Shown here piece after piece: positions 15,724-22,649 of a stretch of 28,298 nt of DNA (its first letter is position 1; each line of letters opens with the position of its first letter). The notes beneath the pieces are model-generated. The model was not told the DNA's origin and did no database searches. It saw nothing but the letters and a program-made list of their open reading frames with translations. The stretch comes from a virus. The position numbers and the translations under genes are program-made. The stretch spans positions 1-28,298 of the IMG/VR virus record IMGVR_UViG_3300046462_000434; one strand, given 5' to 3'.

Positions 15724-15840
15724 ATGGCCGATATTGCGGTGGTGTTTCACTGGCCGCCGCAGGCCATGGACGAATTGGACATTACGGACTTGATGGCCTG
15801 GCGCGAACGCGCCAGGGTGCGCAGCGGCGCGGACGAATAG
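15724..15840 (+). CDS. E': gpE' C-terminal extension (GpE family), made by -1 frameshift
   Basis: Conserved 38-residue segment MADIAVVFHWPPQAMDELDITDLMAWRERARVRSGADE, matching the P2 gpE' family (FHWPP and WREKA-type motifs). It is often annotated as a free small gene from the ATG at 15724. It is in the -1 frame relative to E, and the frame is open from the slippery site at 15667-15673 through 15840, so the real product is most likely the E+E' fusion. Like lambda G/GT, the ratio of the two products matters for tail length control. It lies 13 bases before T. Confidence 0.9.
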   Translation: MADIAVVFHWPPQAMDELDITDLMAWRERARVRSGADE

Positions 15841-15853
15841 GATTATTGTAAAA

Positions 15854-18574
15854 ATGAGCGACAAGCAATTGCGATTACAGGTGGTGTTTGCAGCATTGGA
15901 TAAGCTGACCGGGCCGCTCAAGAAAATCACCGGCGAATCGTCCGCCCTGGGTAAAGCCATCAAGGCCAATAACGACCGCTTGAAGGAGTTGAACGCCCAG
16001 CAAAAGGATGTCGGGCGTTTCCGCGAGCTGCATGCCGGCCTGGATGCCAGCTCCAGCAAATTGCGCGAGGTGCAGCAGCATGTCGCCGGCCTGGCGCAGA
16101 AGATGCAGCAGACCGCCCAGCCGACGCGCGCGATGACGCGGGAATTCAACGCCGCCGTGAAATCCGCCGGCGCCTTGAAACAAGAAAGTCAGCAACAAAG
16201 TATGCAATTGCAAATTCTGCGCGACCGCCTGTCCGGCGCCGGCATCGGCACCAGCCGCCTGGCGCAGCATGAGCGCAGCTTACGGGGAGACATTGCCGCC
16301 ACCAATACCCAGCTGGCCGAACAGCAGAAGAGATTAACGGCGATTGCCGGTCACCAGCAAAAAGTCGGCGCGGCCCGCCAGCATGCCGACAAGTTGCGCT
16401 CCACCGCCGGCAATGTCGCTGCCGCCGGCATCGGCGCCACGGTCGCCGGTGGCGCGGTCGGTGCGCCCCTGGTCAGCGGGTTGAAGGACGCGAAACACTA
16501 CCAGGTCGAAAAAGCCCGTGTTACTGCCCTGGGCTTGGGTCCCAAGGTCAGCTTTGATGCCGAGAAATACGCCCGCAGCATGAAGACTTACGGCACCAGC
16601 CACGCCGAGAACCTGGAGTTAGTCAGGGACAGCATGTCGGTGTTCGGCGATCTGCCGCATGCGCAGATGGTCGCGCCCATGCTGGCGAAGATGAAGTTTG
16701 CGAATAAGGCGTTTTATGGCGAGGAAGCCGGCGGCGAGAATGAACGCAAGTTCATGGACATGTTGAAAGTGATCGAGGTACGCGGCGGCACTGCCAGTTC
16801 CGAGAAATTCCACGAGCAGGCAAATATGGTGCAGAAAGTCATTTCCGCCACCGGCGGGCGGGTCGGCCCGACTGAGTGGTTGAACCTCATTAAGACCGGC
16901 GGGATTGCGGCCAAGGGCATGGACGAAAAGTCCTTTTACTACGAGCTGGAACCGCTGGTGCAAGAGCTGGGTGGCTTCGGTGTCGGTAACGGCCTGATGT
17001 CGAGCTATAACAATCTGTACCAGGGCCGCACCAGCAAGCGGGCCGCGATGAACCTGGACAAGCTGGGCCTGATTGGCGACCACACCAAAGTGAAACATGA
17101 CAAGGTCGGCCAGACCGCCCAGCTGGATCCTGGCGCGCTGCTCGGGTCGGACCTGTTCAAGAAAAGCCAGTTCGAGTGGATGGAAACGATCTTGTTGCCG
17201 CAGCTGGCGAAGAACGGTATTACGAAGCCAACCCAGGTCCTGGACACCATCGGCAGCCTGTTCACCAACCGCAAGGCCGGAGATTTGATGGCGAACATGT
17301 ATTTACAGCGCGCCCAGATCCACAAGAACCGGAAGCTGAACGAAGGCGCTTACGATGTGGACCAGCTCGAACCGCTGGCACGGGAACAGGCTGCCGGCAA
17401 GGAGATGGAAACCTTGGCGAAGCTGGCCGATTTGAAGCTGACCATGGGCGAGAAGATCTTGCCGCTGTATTCCCGCGCCATCGAGTCGGTGACGAGCGCC
17501 CTGGACGGTCTAAACGGCTTCATGGAACGTAACCCTCTATTGAGCAAGGTCATGATTGTGGGCTTTGGCAGCCTGGCGGCCATCCTGGTGGTGCTGGGTC
17601 CGCTGATGCTAGGCCTGGCTGCCTTGATCGGTCCCTATGCGATGCTGCATGTGCTGTTCGCCAAGATGGGCATTGCCGGCGGTGTGCTGACGCCGATCCT
17701 GCGCGGTGCTGCTTCCGCCTTCCTATGGCTGGGCCGCGCTCTGCTATTTGTCGGTCGGGCTTTCCTGATGAACCCCATCGGCCTGGTGATTACCGCCATT
17801 GCCCTGGCGGCTTACCTGATCTACCAGTACTGGGAACCGATCAAGGGCTTTTTTACCGACCTGTGGAACACTGTCGGCAATGCGTTTAGCCGCGCCTGGG
17901 CCAGCATCAAGGCGTTTGCGGGAGGCCTATGGGCCGATGTGCAGCAAGCCTTCGCCGGCGGCATCGGCGGCGTGACGGCCCTAGTGTTGAACTGGTCCCC
18001 GCTCGGCTTGTTCTACCAGGTGTTTGCCGGCGTGCTGCGCTGGTTCGGTATCGACCTGCCGGCGAAATTTAGCGATTTCGGGTTGAACATCATGCAGGGC
18101 CTGGCGAACGGGATCACTGGCGCCCTGGGGACGGTCCGCACCGCGATTGCCGGCGCCAGTGACAGCGTGGTTGGCTGGTTCAAGGAAAAGCTGGGCATCC
18201 ATAGCCCAAGTCGGGTATTTGCCGAGCTGGGGGACTTCACGATGCAGGGCCTGGCGCTCGGCTTGCAGCGCAGCCAGGGTGATCCGCTCGACCAAGTCGG
18301 CGGCCTCGCCAAGCGTTTGACCCAGCTGGGCGCCGGCATTGCCATCGGTGCAGCGACCATGCCGGCGCTGGCCTTCGATACGCGCCCGCCGATTTCTCCG
18401 CGTGCCGCCGGCGCCGGCACGGTGATCCAGGGCGACACTATCACGATCAGCATTACTGCTGCGCCAGGCATGGATGAGCAGGCCATTGCCCGCGCTGTGG
18501 CGCAAGCGCTGAATCAGCGCGACCGGGAAAAAGCTGCGCGGATCCGCTCCAGCCTGTCCGACTACGACTATTAA
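15854..18574 (+). CDS. T: Tape measure protein, gpT-like
   Basis: 906-aa tail length determinant (P2 gpT 815 aa). The N-terminal 200 residues are predicted coiled coil (KITGESSALGKAIKANNDRLKELNAQQKDV, then many Q/E/K heptads). A Gly/Ala-rich hydrophobic stretch follows at about 191-205. Strong hydrophobic segments lie at about 567-660 (MIVGFGSLAAILVVLGPLMLGLAALIGPY and FLMNPIGLVITAIALAAYLIYQYW). The latter are typical of tape measures that enter the host membrane during ejection. The KLGIHSPSRVFAELGDFTMQGLALGL motif near 777-800 is a family signature. It follows E' and precedes U. Confidence 0.94.
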   Translation: MSDKQLRLQVVFAALDKLTGPLKKITGESSALGKAIKANNDRLKELNAQQKDVGRFRELHAGLDASSSKLREVQQHVAGLAQKMQQTAQPTRAMTREFNAAVKSAGALKQESQQQSMQLQILRDRLSGAGIGTSRLAQHERSLRGDIAATNTQLAEQQKRLTAIAGHQQKVGAARQHADKLRSTAGNVAAAGIGATVAGGAVGAPLVSGLKDAKHYQVEKARVTALGLGPKVSFDAEKYARSMKTYGTSHAENLELVRDSMSVFGDLPHAQMVAPMLAKMKFANKAFYGEEAGGENERKFMDMLKVIEVRGGTASSEKFHEQANMVQKVISATGGRVGPTEWLNLIKTGGIAAKGMDEKSFYYELEPLVQELGGFGVGNGLMSSYNNLYQGRTSKRAAMNLDKLGLIGDHTKVKHDKVGQTAQLDPGALLGSDLFKKSQFEWMETILLPQLAKNGITKPTQVLDTIGSLFTNRKAGDLMANMYLQRAQIHKNRKLNEGAYDVDQLEPLAREQAAGKEMETLAKLADLKLTMGEKILPLYSRAIESVTSALDGLNGFMERNPLLSKVMIVGFGSLAAILVVLGPLMLGLAALIGPYAMLHVLFAKMGIAGGVLTPILRGAASAFLWLGRALLFVGRAFLMNPIGLVITAIALAAYLIYQYWEPIKGFFTDLWNTVGNAFSRAWASIKAFAGGLWADVQQAFAGGIGGVTALVLNWSPLGLFYQVFAGVLRWFGIDLPAKFSDFGLNIMQGLANGITGALGTVRTAIAGASDSVVGWFKEKLGIHSPSRVFAELGDFTMQGLALGLQRSQGDPLDQVGGLAKRLTQLGAGIAIGAATMPALAFDTRPPISPRAAGAGTVIQGDTITISITAAPGMDEQAIARAVAQALNQRDREKAARIRSSLSDYDY

Positions 18575-18589
18575 GAGGAAATATTCACG

Positions 18590-19084
18590 ATGATGATGGT
18601 CTTGGGCATGTTTGTCTTTAGCCTGCCGACCCTGGCCTACCAGGAGCTGCAGCGCAAAACCGACTGGAAGCACCCGAGCACGTCCCGGGTCGGCGCCAGC
18701 AACGCCCGCCAGTTCACCGGCAAGGGCGACGACACCATTACCCTATCCGGCTGGATCGCGCCGGAGCTGACCGGCAGCGTCTATTCGCTGGATGCCTTGC
18801 GCCTGATGGGCGATACAGGCAAGTCCTGGATCCTGATTGCCGGTACAGGTCGGATTTATGGTTCGTTCGTCATTACCGGCATGACCGAAGGGCGTACTGT
18901 CCTGGGGCAGGATGGCGATGCCGGCAAGATTGATTTTACGATCACCCTGGAGCGCACCGACGAATCGGTGCTGGGCTTATTAAACACCTTGGGCGACCTG
19001 GGCAGCATCAAGAACATGCTCAGCCTGGAAGGGATCAGCAATAGCGTGAGCAGCTTTGCCAGTGACGTGCGGAGTACGTTCTGA
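18590..19084 (+). CDS. U: Tail protein, gpU-like
   Basis: 164-aa tail protein (P2 gpU 159 aa) beginning MMMVLGMFVFSLPTLAYQELQRKTDWKHPSTSRVGASNARQFTG. The family motif LSGWIAPELTGSVYSLDALRLMG is at about 47-69. Three consecutive ATG codons (18590, 18593, 18596) follow an AGAGGAA ribosome binding site, so the exact start is uncertain by two residues. The stop overlaps the D start. Confidence 0.94.
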   Translation: MMMVLGMFVFSLPTLAYQELQRKTDWKHPSTSRVGASNARQFTGKGDDTITLSGWIAPELTGSVYSLDALRLMGDTGKSWILIAGTGRIYGSFVITGMTEGRTVLGQDGDAGKIDFTITLERTDESVLGLLNTLGDLGSIKNMLSLEGISNSVSSFASDVRSTF

Positions 19085-20310
19085 TGGCCTATCCGATTCC
19101 GGCGTTTAAGATCACCCTGGACGGTCGGGACTTGACTGCCAAGTTAGCGCCGCGCCTGGTCAACCTGAGTTTGACGGAATGCCGTGGCGATAACGCCGAC
19201 GAGCTGCGCCTGACCTTGTCCGATGCAGACGGCCAGCTGACGCTGCCGACCAAGGGCGCCAGGATCAATGTGCAAATCGGCTGGGCCGACTCCGGCCTGG
19301 TCGACAAAGGCGTGTTTACAGTCGATGAGATCGAGCATAGCGGCGCGCCGGATGTGCTGACTTTGCGCGCCAGGACGGCCAGCCTGATCGACACGTTCCG
19401 ACAGCCAGTAGAACGCAGTTTCCACGATACCACCCTGGGCGCGGTGATCGAGGTGATCGCGTTTCAACAGGAATTGAAAGCAGGTGTTGCCGACGCGTTG
19501 CGCAATGTGCCGGTGAAGCACCTGGACCAGACCAGGGAGAGCGATGCGGCATTCCTGCGCCGGCTGGGCAGGAAATACGATGCCGCCGCGACCGTGAAAA
19601 ACGACACCCTGCTATTCATGCCGGCAGGCCGCAGCAAGACCGCGTCAGGCCGCGACTTGCCTGTGATCCAGATCACGCGCAATCTGGGTGACCGGCACCG
19701 CTATCACAGCGCCGAGCGCGACAGCTACAGCGGCGTGCGGGTGTTCTGGCATGATGATCGGCACAGCTTGCGCCGTAGTGTCGTGGCCGGTGTACCAGGC
19801 AACAGCAAGCGACTGCGCACGACCTACGCCAGCGAGGCCGATGCCCGCGCTGCGGCCGTCGCAGAGTGGCAGCGCATCCAGCGCGGCGCCGCGACCTTGG
19901 AGTTGTCGCTGGCCATTGGCGACCCGGCGCTGATGCCGCAATCGCCCGTGAACGTGACAGGCTTTAAAACTGAGATCGATCACCAGGATTGGCTGGCGGC
20001 GAAGGTCACCCACAACATCAGCGACGCTGGATTTACGTCAGAGATCGAATGCGAGACACGCACCGAGGAGGCCGACGTCGAGCGCGAAGACGAGATCGAC
20101 CCGGATCCAGGTGTGACAGGTGTCATCGCCAAATGGCGAGACAAGGTCAGCAAGAAACAAGGGGAACAGCTTGCAGGATCTCGCAGTAATCCCAAAGCAC
20201 TAATGCGTATTTATGCAAGCAAACAAACGGCGGCGCGTGCAGCAAAACTTGAGTGGGAAAAAATTCGAGAGCGGCGCGACATCATCAAGGAAAACAGCGA
20301 TAGTCGATAG
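19084..20310 (+). CDS. D: Tail hub protein, gpD-like (late control D family)
   Basis: 408-aa baseplate hub protein (P2 gpD 387 aa) of the gp27/VgrG-like fold that sits above gpV. The N-terminus AYPIPAFKITLDGRDLTAKLAPRLVNLSLTECRGDNADELRLTLSDADGQLTLP is diagnostic. The last about 70 residues (EEADVEREDEIDPDPGVTG onward) are charged and less conserved, with the repeated pattern YAS-K/E-A-D/TARAA seen at about 251-258 and again at about 375-383. Last gene of the late tail block. Unlike P2, ogr does not follow directly. Confidence 0.94.
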   Translation: MAYPIPAFKITLDGRDLTAKLAPRLVNLSLTECRGDNADELRLTLSDADGQLTLPTKGARINVQIGWADSGLVDKGVFTVDEIEHSGAPDVLTLRARTASLIDTFRQPVERSFHDTTLGAVIEVIAFQQELKAGVADALRNVPVKHLDQTRESDAAFLRRLGRKYDAAATVKNDTLLFMPAGRSKTASGRDLPVIQITRNLGDRHRYHSAERDSYSGVRVFWHDDRHSLRRSVVAGVPGNSKRLRTTYASEADARAAAVAEWQRIQRGAATLELSLAIGDPALMPQSPVNVTGFKTEIDHQDWLAAKVTHNISDAGFTSEIECETRTEEADVEREDEIDPDPGVTGVIAKWRDKVSKKQGEQLAGSRSNPKALMRIYASKQTAARAAKLEWEKIRERRDIIKENSDSR

Positions 20311-20345
20311 CGCCGATCATGCCGGCTTTAATATGTGGCGTGGCG

Positions 20346-20759
20346 TTACATCGGCGCTGCTGAACGTGAATGAGGGCGGGAGGCTTCGCCCCAATAGGCA
20401 GCTGTGTCGTGGTCATCTATAAAGCATTCCTGATAACTGCCATCTTCGATTTTTATTTTAGCTCCAGCAGAATAGGTGCCGGCATCCCAGTGGCAATATC
20501 TTTCCATCATCGTCGGTTCGGTCTCCGCTGCAGCATTAGCGCGATCATCGACTAAGGCAAAGCCGCCAACGCTCAACACAACGAGTAGCGCCGCCGTGCC
20601 GAGGTGTCGACGCTGTTGTGAAAGGTCGGTTGCTGAGCTGTGTCGCACATATTCTGGGCTGTTGATTGTCGGTCGCCAATAGTAGGACGGCGTTCCGTTT
20701 TCTGATACCGACTTTACCTGCTGAGTTTTTGTGCTGGCGCCATTATAAAAATTACCCAT
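20346..20759 (-). CDS. Membrane-anchored protein downstream of the repressor
   Basis: 137-aa protein I do not recognise with certainty. It has a polar N-terminal region (1-50), one membrane segment at about 53-70 (LGTAALLVVLSVGGFALV), and a small C-terminal domain (86-125) with two Cys (89 and 112) and the pattern ERYCHWDAGTYSAGAKIKIEDGSYQEC, which is reminiscent of DUF1496-type domains. The start ATG is only 2 bases after the repressor stop, so it is very likely co-transcribed with the repressor and expressed in the lysogen. That position suits a lysogenic-conversion or superinfection-exclusion protein; this is inference. Moderate confidence that it is a real gene. Confidence 0.68.
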   Translation of the reverse strand: MGNFYNGASTKTQQVKSVSENGTPSYYWRPTINSPEYVRHSSATDLSQQRRHLGTAALLVVLSVGGFALVDDRANAAAETEPTMMERYCHWDAGTYSAGAKIKIEDGSYQECFIDDHDTAAYWGEASRPHSRSAAPM

Positions 20760-20761
20760 GA

Positions 20762-21283
20762 TTACTTGTCCGATTGCGAACGAGATTGTTGTTTCTTTTC
20801 TGGTCCACCATTTGCGTCTTGTCCCTCCAGAGATTTCTTCTTTTTTTTATCGTTGGCCTGGAAATTTAAGTCGCCATGAACAGTTTGACTACCTTCAATC
20901 ACTTGTTTGACCGGGGCGGCGTATTTTATGCCGTAGGTTTCTTGCGGCGCTTTCTTCTTTGGCTTTTCTGGAGGGGCAGTGCCGACAACATCAAGCATAC
21001 CCAGCATACTCACTTTGCCTCGTAAATCCATCTTACGAAAACCGGTAAGCAATTCTTTTTCTTCAGCGGTGAGAGGTGTATTTGCAGTTTCACCAATAAG
21101 CAAAAATAGAACATCAACTCCTGCAAGCCCGATAGCAGCTAAATAGGATGAATCAGGTTTGCGCGATCCATTTTCATAGTTCATCTGTGTGTCGCGTGTA
21201 ACCCCCCCAAGGGCCGAAAATTTCTCTTGGCTCAATCCAAGTCTCTTACGTTCTTGTCGTAGTCGCTTATAAAATTCTTCCAT
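20762..21283 (-). CDS. XRE-type helix-turn-helix repressor (C/CI-like)
   Basis: 173-aa transcriptional repressor. The N-terminal XRE helix-turn-helix (FYKRLRQERKRLGLSQEKFSALGGVTRDTQMNYENGSRKPDSSYLAAIGLAGVDVLFLLIG, about 4-66) would bind operators. There is no visible S24 autopeptidase domain; instead the tail is linker-like and very polar or basic (about 125-173, KKKKKSLEGQ, EKKQQSRSQSDK). The ATG at 21283 is preferred over an in-frame TTG at 21298. It reads away from the early promoter at 21302-21330, whose spacer holds a perfect inverted repeat, the best candidate operator. Likely the master lysogeny repressor, probably not cleaved by RecA. Confidence 0.85.
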   Translation of the reverse strand: MEEFYKRLRQERKRLGLSQEKFSALGGVTRDTQMNYENGSRKPDSSYLAAIGLAGVDVLFLLIGETANTPLTAEEKELLTGFRKMDLRGKVSMLGMLDVVGTAPPEKPKKKAPQETYGIKYAAPVKQVIEGSQTVHGDLNFQANDKKKKKSLEGQDANGGPEKKQQSRSQSDK

Positions 21284-21301
21284 TTGCCCGCAATTCAATG
21301 T

Positions 21302-21330
21302 TTGACATGCGGTCGTTTGACCGCTATATT
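21302..21330 (+). promoter_or_regulatory. Early rightward sigma70 promoter with operator in its spacer
   Basis: TTGACA at 21302-21307, exactly 17 bases, then TATATT at 21325-21330. This is close to the sigma70 consensus. The spacer contains GCGGTC-GTTT-GACCGC (21309-21324), a perfect 6-bp inverted repeat ending directly against the -10 box. A repressor bound there would block RNA polymerase. It reads toward the RHH gene, ogr and the replication genes. Confidence 0.82.
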
Positions 21331-21332
21331 TG

Positions 21333-21350
21333 CATCATTCTTTGATGATG
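21333..21350. repeat. Inverted repeat at the early transcription start
   Basis: CATCAT, 6 bases, ATGATG, a perfect 6-bp inverted repeat just after the -10 box, about where transcription should start. It could be a second operator for another regulator (for example a Cox-type protein) or a 5'-end hairpin. It differs in sequence from the spacer operator. Confidence 0.4.
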
Positions 21351-21367
21351 TCTCCAAATGATACCTT

Positions 21368-21565
21368 ATGGCACCAAACACAATACTCCCACGCGATCCC
21401 AAAAAAGCCAATGCCAAGCGCTTGCTGGTACGACTAGCTCCCCAAGAGGTGCAAAAGTTCGAGAGATTTGCCGTCAATGACGGGCGCTCAATGTCAGCAT
21501 TTATGCGCCGCATGTGCATCCTGGGCTTGGAGCAGCACGAACGCGACCAAGCGGCCAAACAGTAA
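21368..21565 (+). CDS. Ribbon-helix-helix-like early regulator
   Basis: 65-aa basic protein, first gene of the rightward early transcript. RLLVRLAPQEVQKFERFAVNDGRSMSAFMRRMCILGLEQHE (about 19-59) fits the ribbon-helix-helix pattern: a beta strand, two helices and an R-S-x-S-x-F/L turn, as in Arc/CopG-type DNA-binding proteins. Position suggests a Cox-like antirepressor or excision factor opposing the repressor, but P2 Cox is a different fold, so this is inference. No ribosome binding site is visible before the ATG; the short leader may start close to the gene. Confidence 0.68.
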   Translation: MAPNTILPRDPKKANAKRLLVRLAPQEVQKFERFAVNDGRSMSAFMRRMCILGLEQHERDQAAKQ

Positions 21566-21600
21566 CTGCCCGCCTTATCCCTAGCCGACCGGAAGCCCCA

Positions 21601-21852
21601 ATGAGAGTTATCAGCATTCCTTGTCCACATTGCCATCATCGTGTGCGTGCCGCCAAGAGCCGCACCATGTCAGACATGATGAAAGAGATCACCTACATGT
21701 GCCAGAACCCGGATTGCGGTCACGTTTTCGTCGCCAGCCTGGAGGTGTTGCGTACCTTGTCTATGTCGGCTATCCCGAACCCTGATGTACGTATCCATGT
21801 GTCGCAGCATGTCCGCAACGCCTGCGCCAGCCAATTAGCACTGACCTTGTGA
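21601..21852 (+). CDS. ogr: Late gene activator, Ogr/Delta zinc-finger family
   Basis: 83-aa zinc-finger activator that recruits RNA polymerase to P2 late promoters. Ligands CPHC (Cys8, Cys11) and CQNPDC (Cys34, Cys39) have the exact P2 Ogr spacing CX2C-X22-CX4C, and the region between (AAKSRTMSDMMKEITYMCQNPDCGHVF) is the family signature. In P2, ogr lies next to D. Here it is the second gene of the early operon, so late activation should follow early transcription directly. Expected targets are the P/O and V promoter regions. Confidence 0.92.
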   Translation: MRVISIPCPHCHHRVRAAKSRTMSDMMKEITYMCQNPDCGHVFVASLEVLRTLSMSAIPNPDVRIHVSQHVRNACASQLALTL

Positions 21853-21934
21853 GCTGCCCATGACGACACCTCACAATCTAGCGCCGCCGTAATCCGCCGC
21901 TAGTTCGTTTTACTTCCTCCCGTTGTTCCCTGCA

Positions 21935-21952
21935 ATGCCTGTTTTCAGGCAT
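21935..21952. repeat. Hairpin between ogr and the next early gene
   Basis: ATGCCTG-TTTT-CAGGCAT, a perfect 7-bp stem with a 4-base loop in the 132-base gap after ogr. No T run follows, so it is not a classical terminator. It could slow transcription, stabilize an mRNA end or be a binding site. Nothing else is seen in the gap. Confidence 0.5.
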
Positions 21953-21984
21953 GCGGGATTCGCTCACCCTGAAGAAAGGTAACC

Positions 21985-22203
21985 ATGTCGGCAGAAACAG
22001 TTTTTATCAGTATCAAAGACATTCTTATCAAGCCGGTACAAACGATACGGCATCTCAATCCCAATAACGGCACGTTTTCCGTACAGGCAATCGTCGTCCG
22101 TTTTGAAGATGGCTCAACCCATAACCTGACGTTTCATCATCAGCCCGGCGGGAACGCGCTTGCCCTTGGCGAACTGATCCCCAATGAACAGGTGACCGCA
22201 TGA
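21985..22203 (+). CDS. Small hypothetical early protein
   Basis: 72-aa protein, MSAETVFISIKDILIKPVQTIRHLNPNNGTFSVQAIVVRFEDGSTHNLTFHHQPGGNALALGELIPNEQVTA. Not recognised. It looks like a small beta-rich cytosolic protein with no membrane segment. A good ribosome binding site (AAAGGT) precedes the ATG, and the stop overlaps the start of the next small gene, so translation is real. It belongs to the block of small early genes before A. Confidence 0.75.
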   Translation: MSAETVFISIKDILIKPVQTIRHLNPNNGTFSVQAIVVRFEDGSTHNLTFHHQPGGNALALGELIPNEQVTA

Positions 22204-22307
22204 AAAAAATCAAACAAGCCCTTCTTGACCTGTGCGTAATCGCGTTCGGCTGCTTGCTGATGATGGCAGGTCCGTTGCTGCAAGCCACTGGCATCATTGG
22301 AGGGTAA
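22200..22307 (+). CDS. 35-aa single-span membrane peptide
   Basis: MKKIKQALLDLCVIAFGCLLMMAGPLLQATGIIGG, a lysine-rich N-terminus followed by one hydrophobic segment. Its start overlaps the preceding stop (ATGA) and its stop is 3 bases before the next ATG, so it fills the space between two genes exactly. Function unknown. Confidence 0.6.
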   Translation: MKKIKQALLDLCVIAFGCLLMMAGPLLQATGIIGG

Positions 22308-22310
22308 GCC

Positions 22311-22649
22311 ATGTCGGGACAATCCCAACAAGCGCACCAGGACATTGCGCAAACACACCTTCACTACGCCTATGTTGTCCTGGGCGGGGATAAAGAAAGC
22401 GTCCGCGCAGGCTATTGGAAGCGAGTCACGCCACGCGGCCGCAAGATGATCTTATGGGCAGCCGGCTTGGATGCCAACAAGAGCGAGGGAACCTTGCAAT
22501 CCTTCGACGCCATGGAGCGCGGTCAGATGCATTGCGCCGCCCGCCGCATCATCAAGGAAATGGAACTCATCTTGCGTTGCGCCCAGGGCGGTGAACTGCC
22601 AAGCCGGTTCCCGCCGGCCTGCCACGAATCGGACGGCATTGCAGCATGA
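22311..22649 (+). CDS. Hypothetical early protein before gpA
   Basis: 112-aa soluble protein, MSGQSQQAHQDIAQTHLHYAYVVLGGDKESVRAGYWKRVTPRGRKMILWAAGL onward, with an amphipathic helical C-terminal half (SFDAMERGQMHCAARRIIKEMELILRCAQ). Not assigned to a family. A GGAGG ribosome binding site lies 8 bases upstream, inside the end of the membrane peptide gene. The stop overlaps the A start. Proteins of this size commonly sit just before A in betaproteobacterial P2-like prophages; function unknown. Confidence 0.78.
   Translation: MSGQSQQAHQDIAQTHLHYAYVVLGGDKESVRAGYWKRVTPRGRKMILWAAGLDANKSEGTLQSFDAMERGQMHCAARRIIKEMELILRCAQGGELPSRFPPACHESDGIAA

Noticed and set aside
16619-17098. Minus-strand open frame inside the tape measure gene
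   Set aside because: Shadow of high-GC third positions in T; no ribosome binding site or domain.
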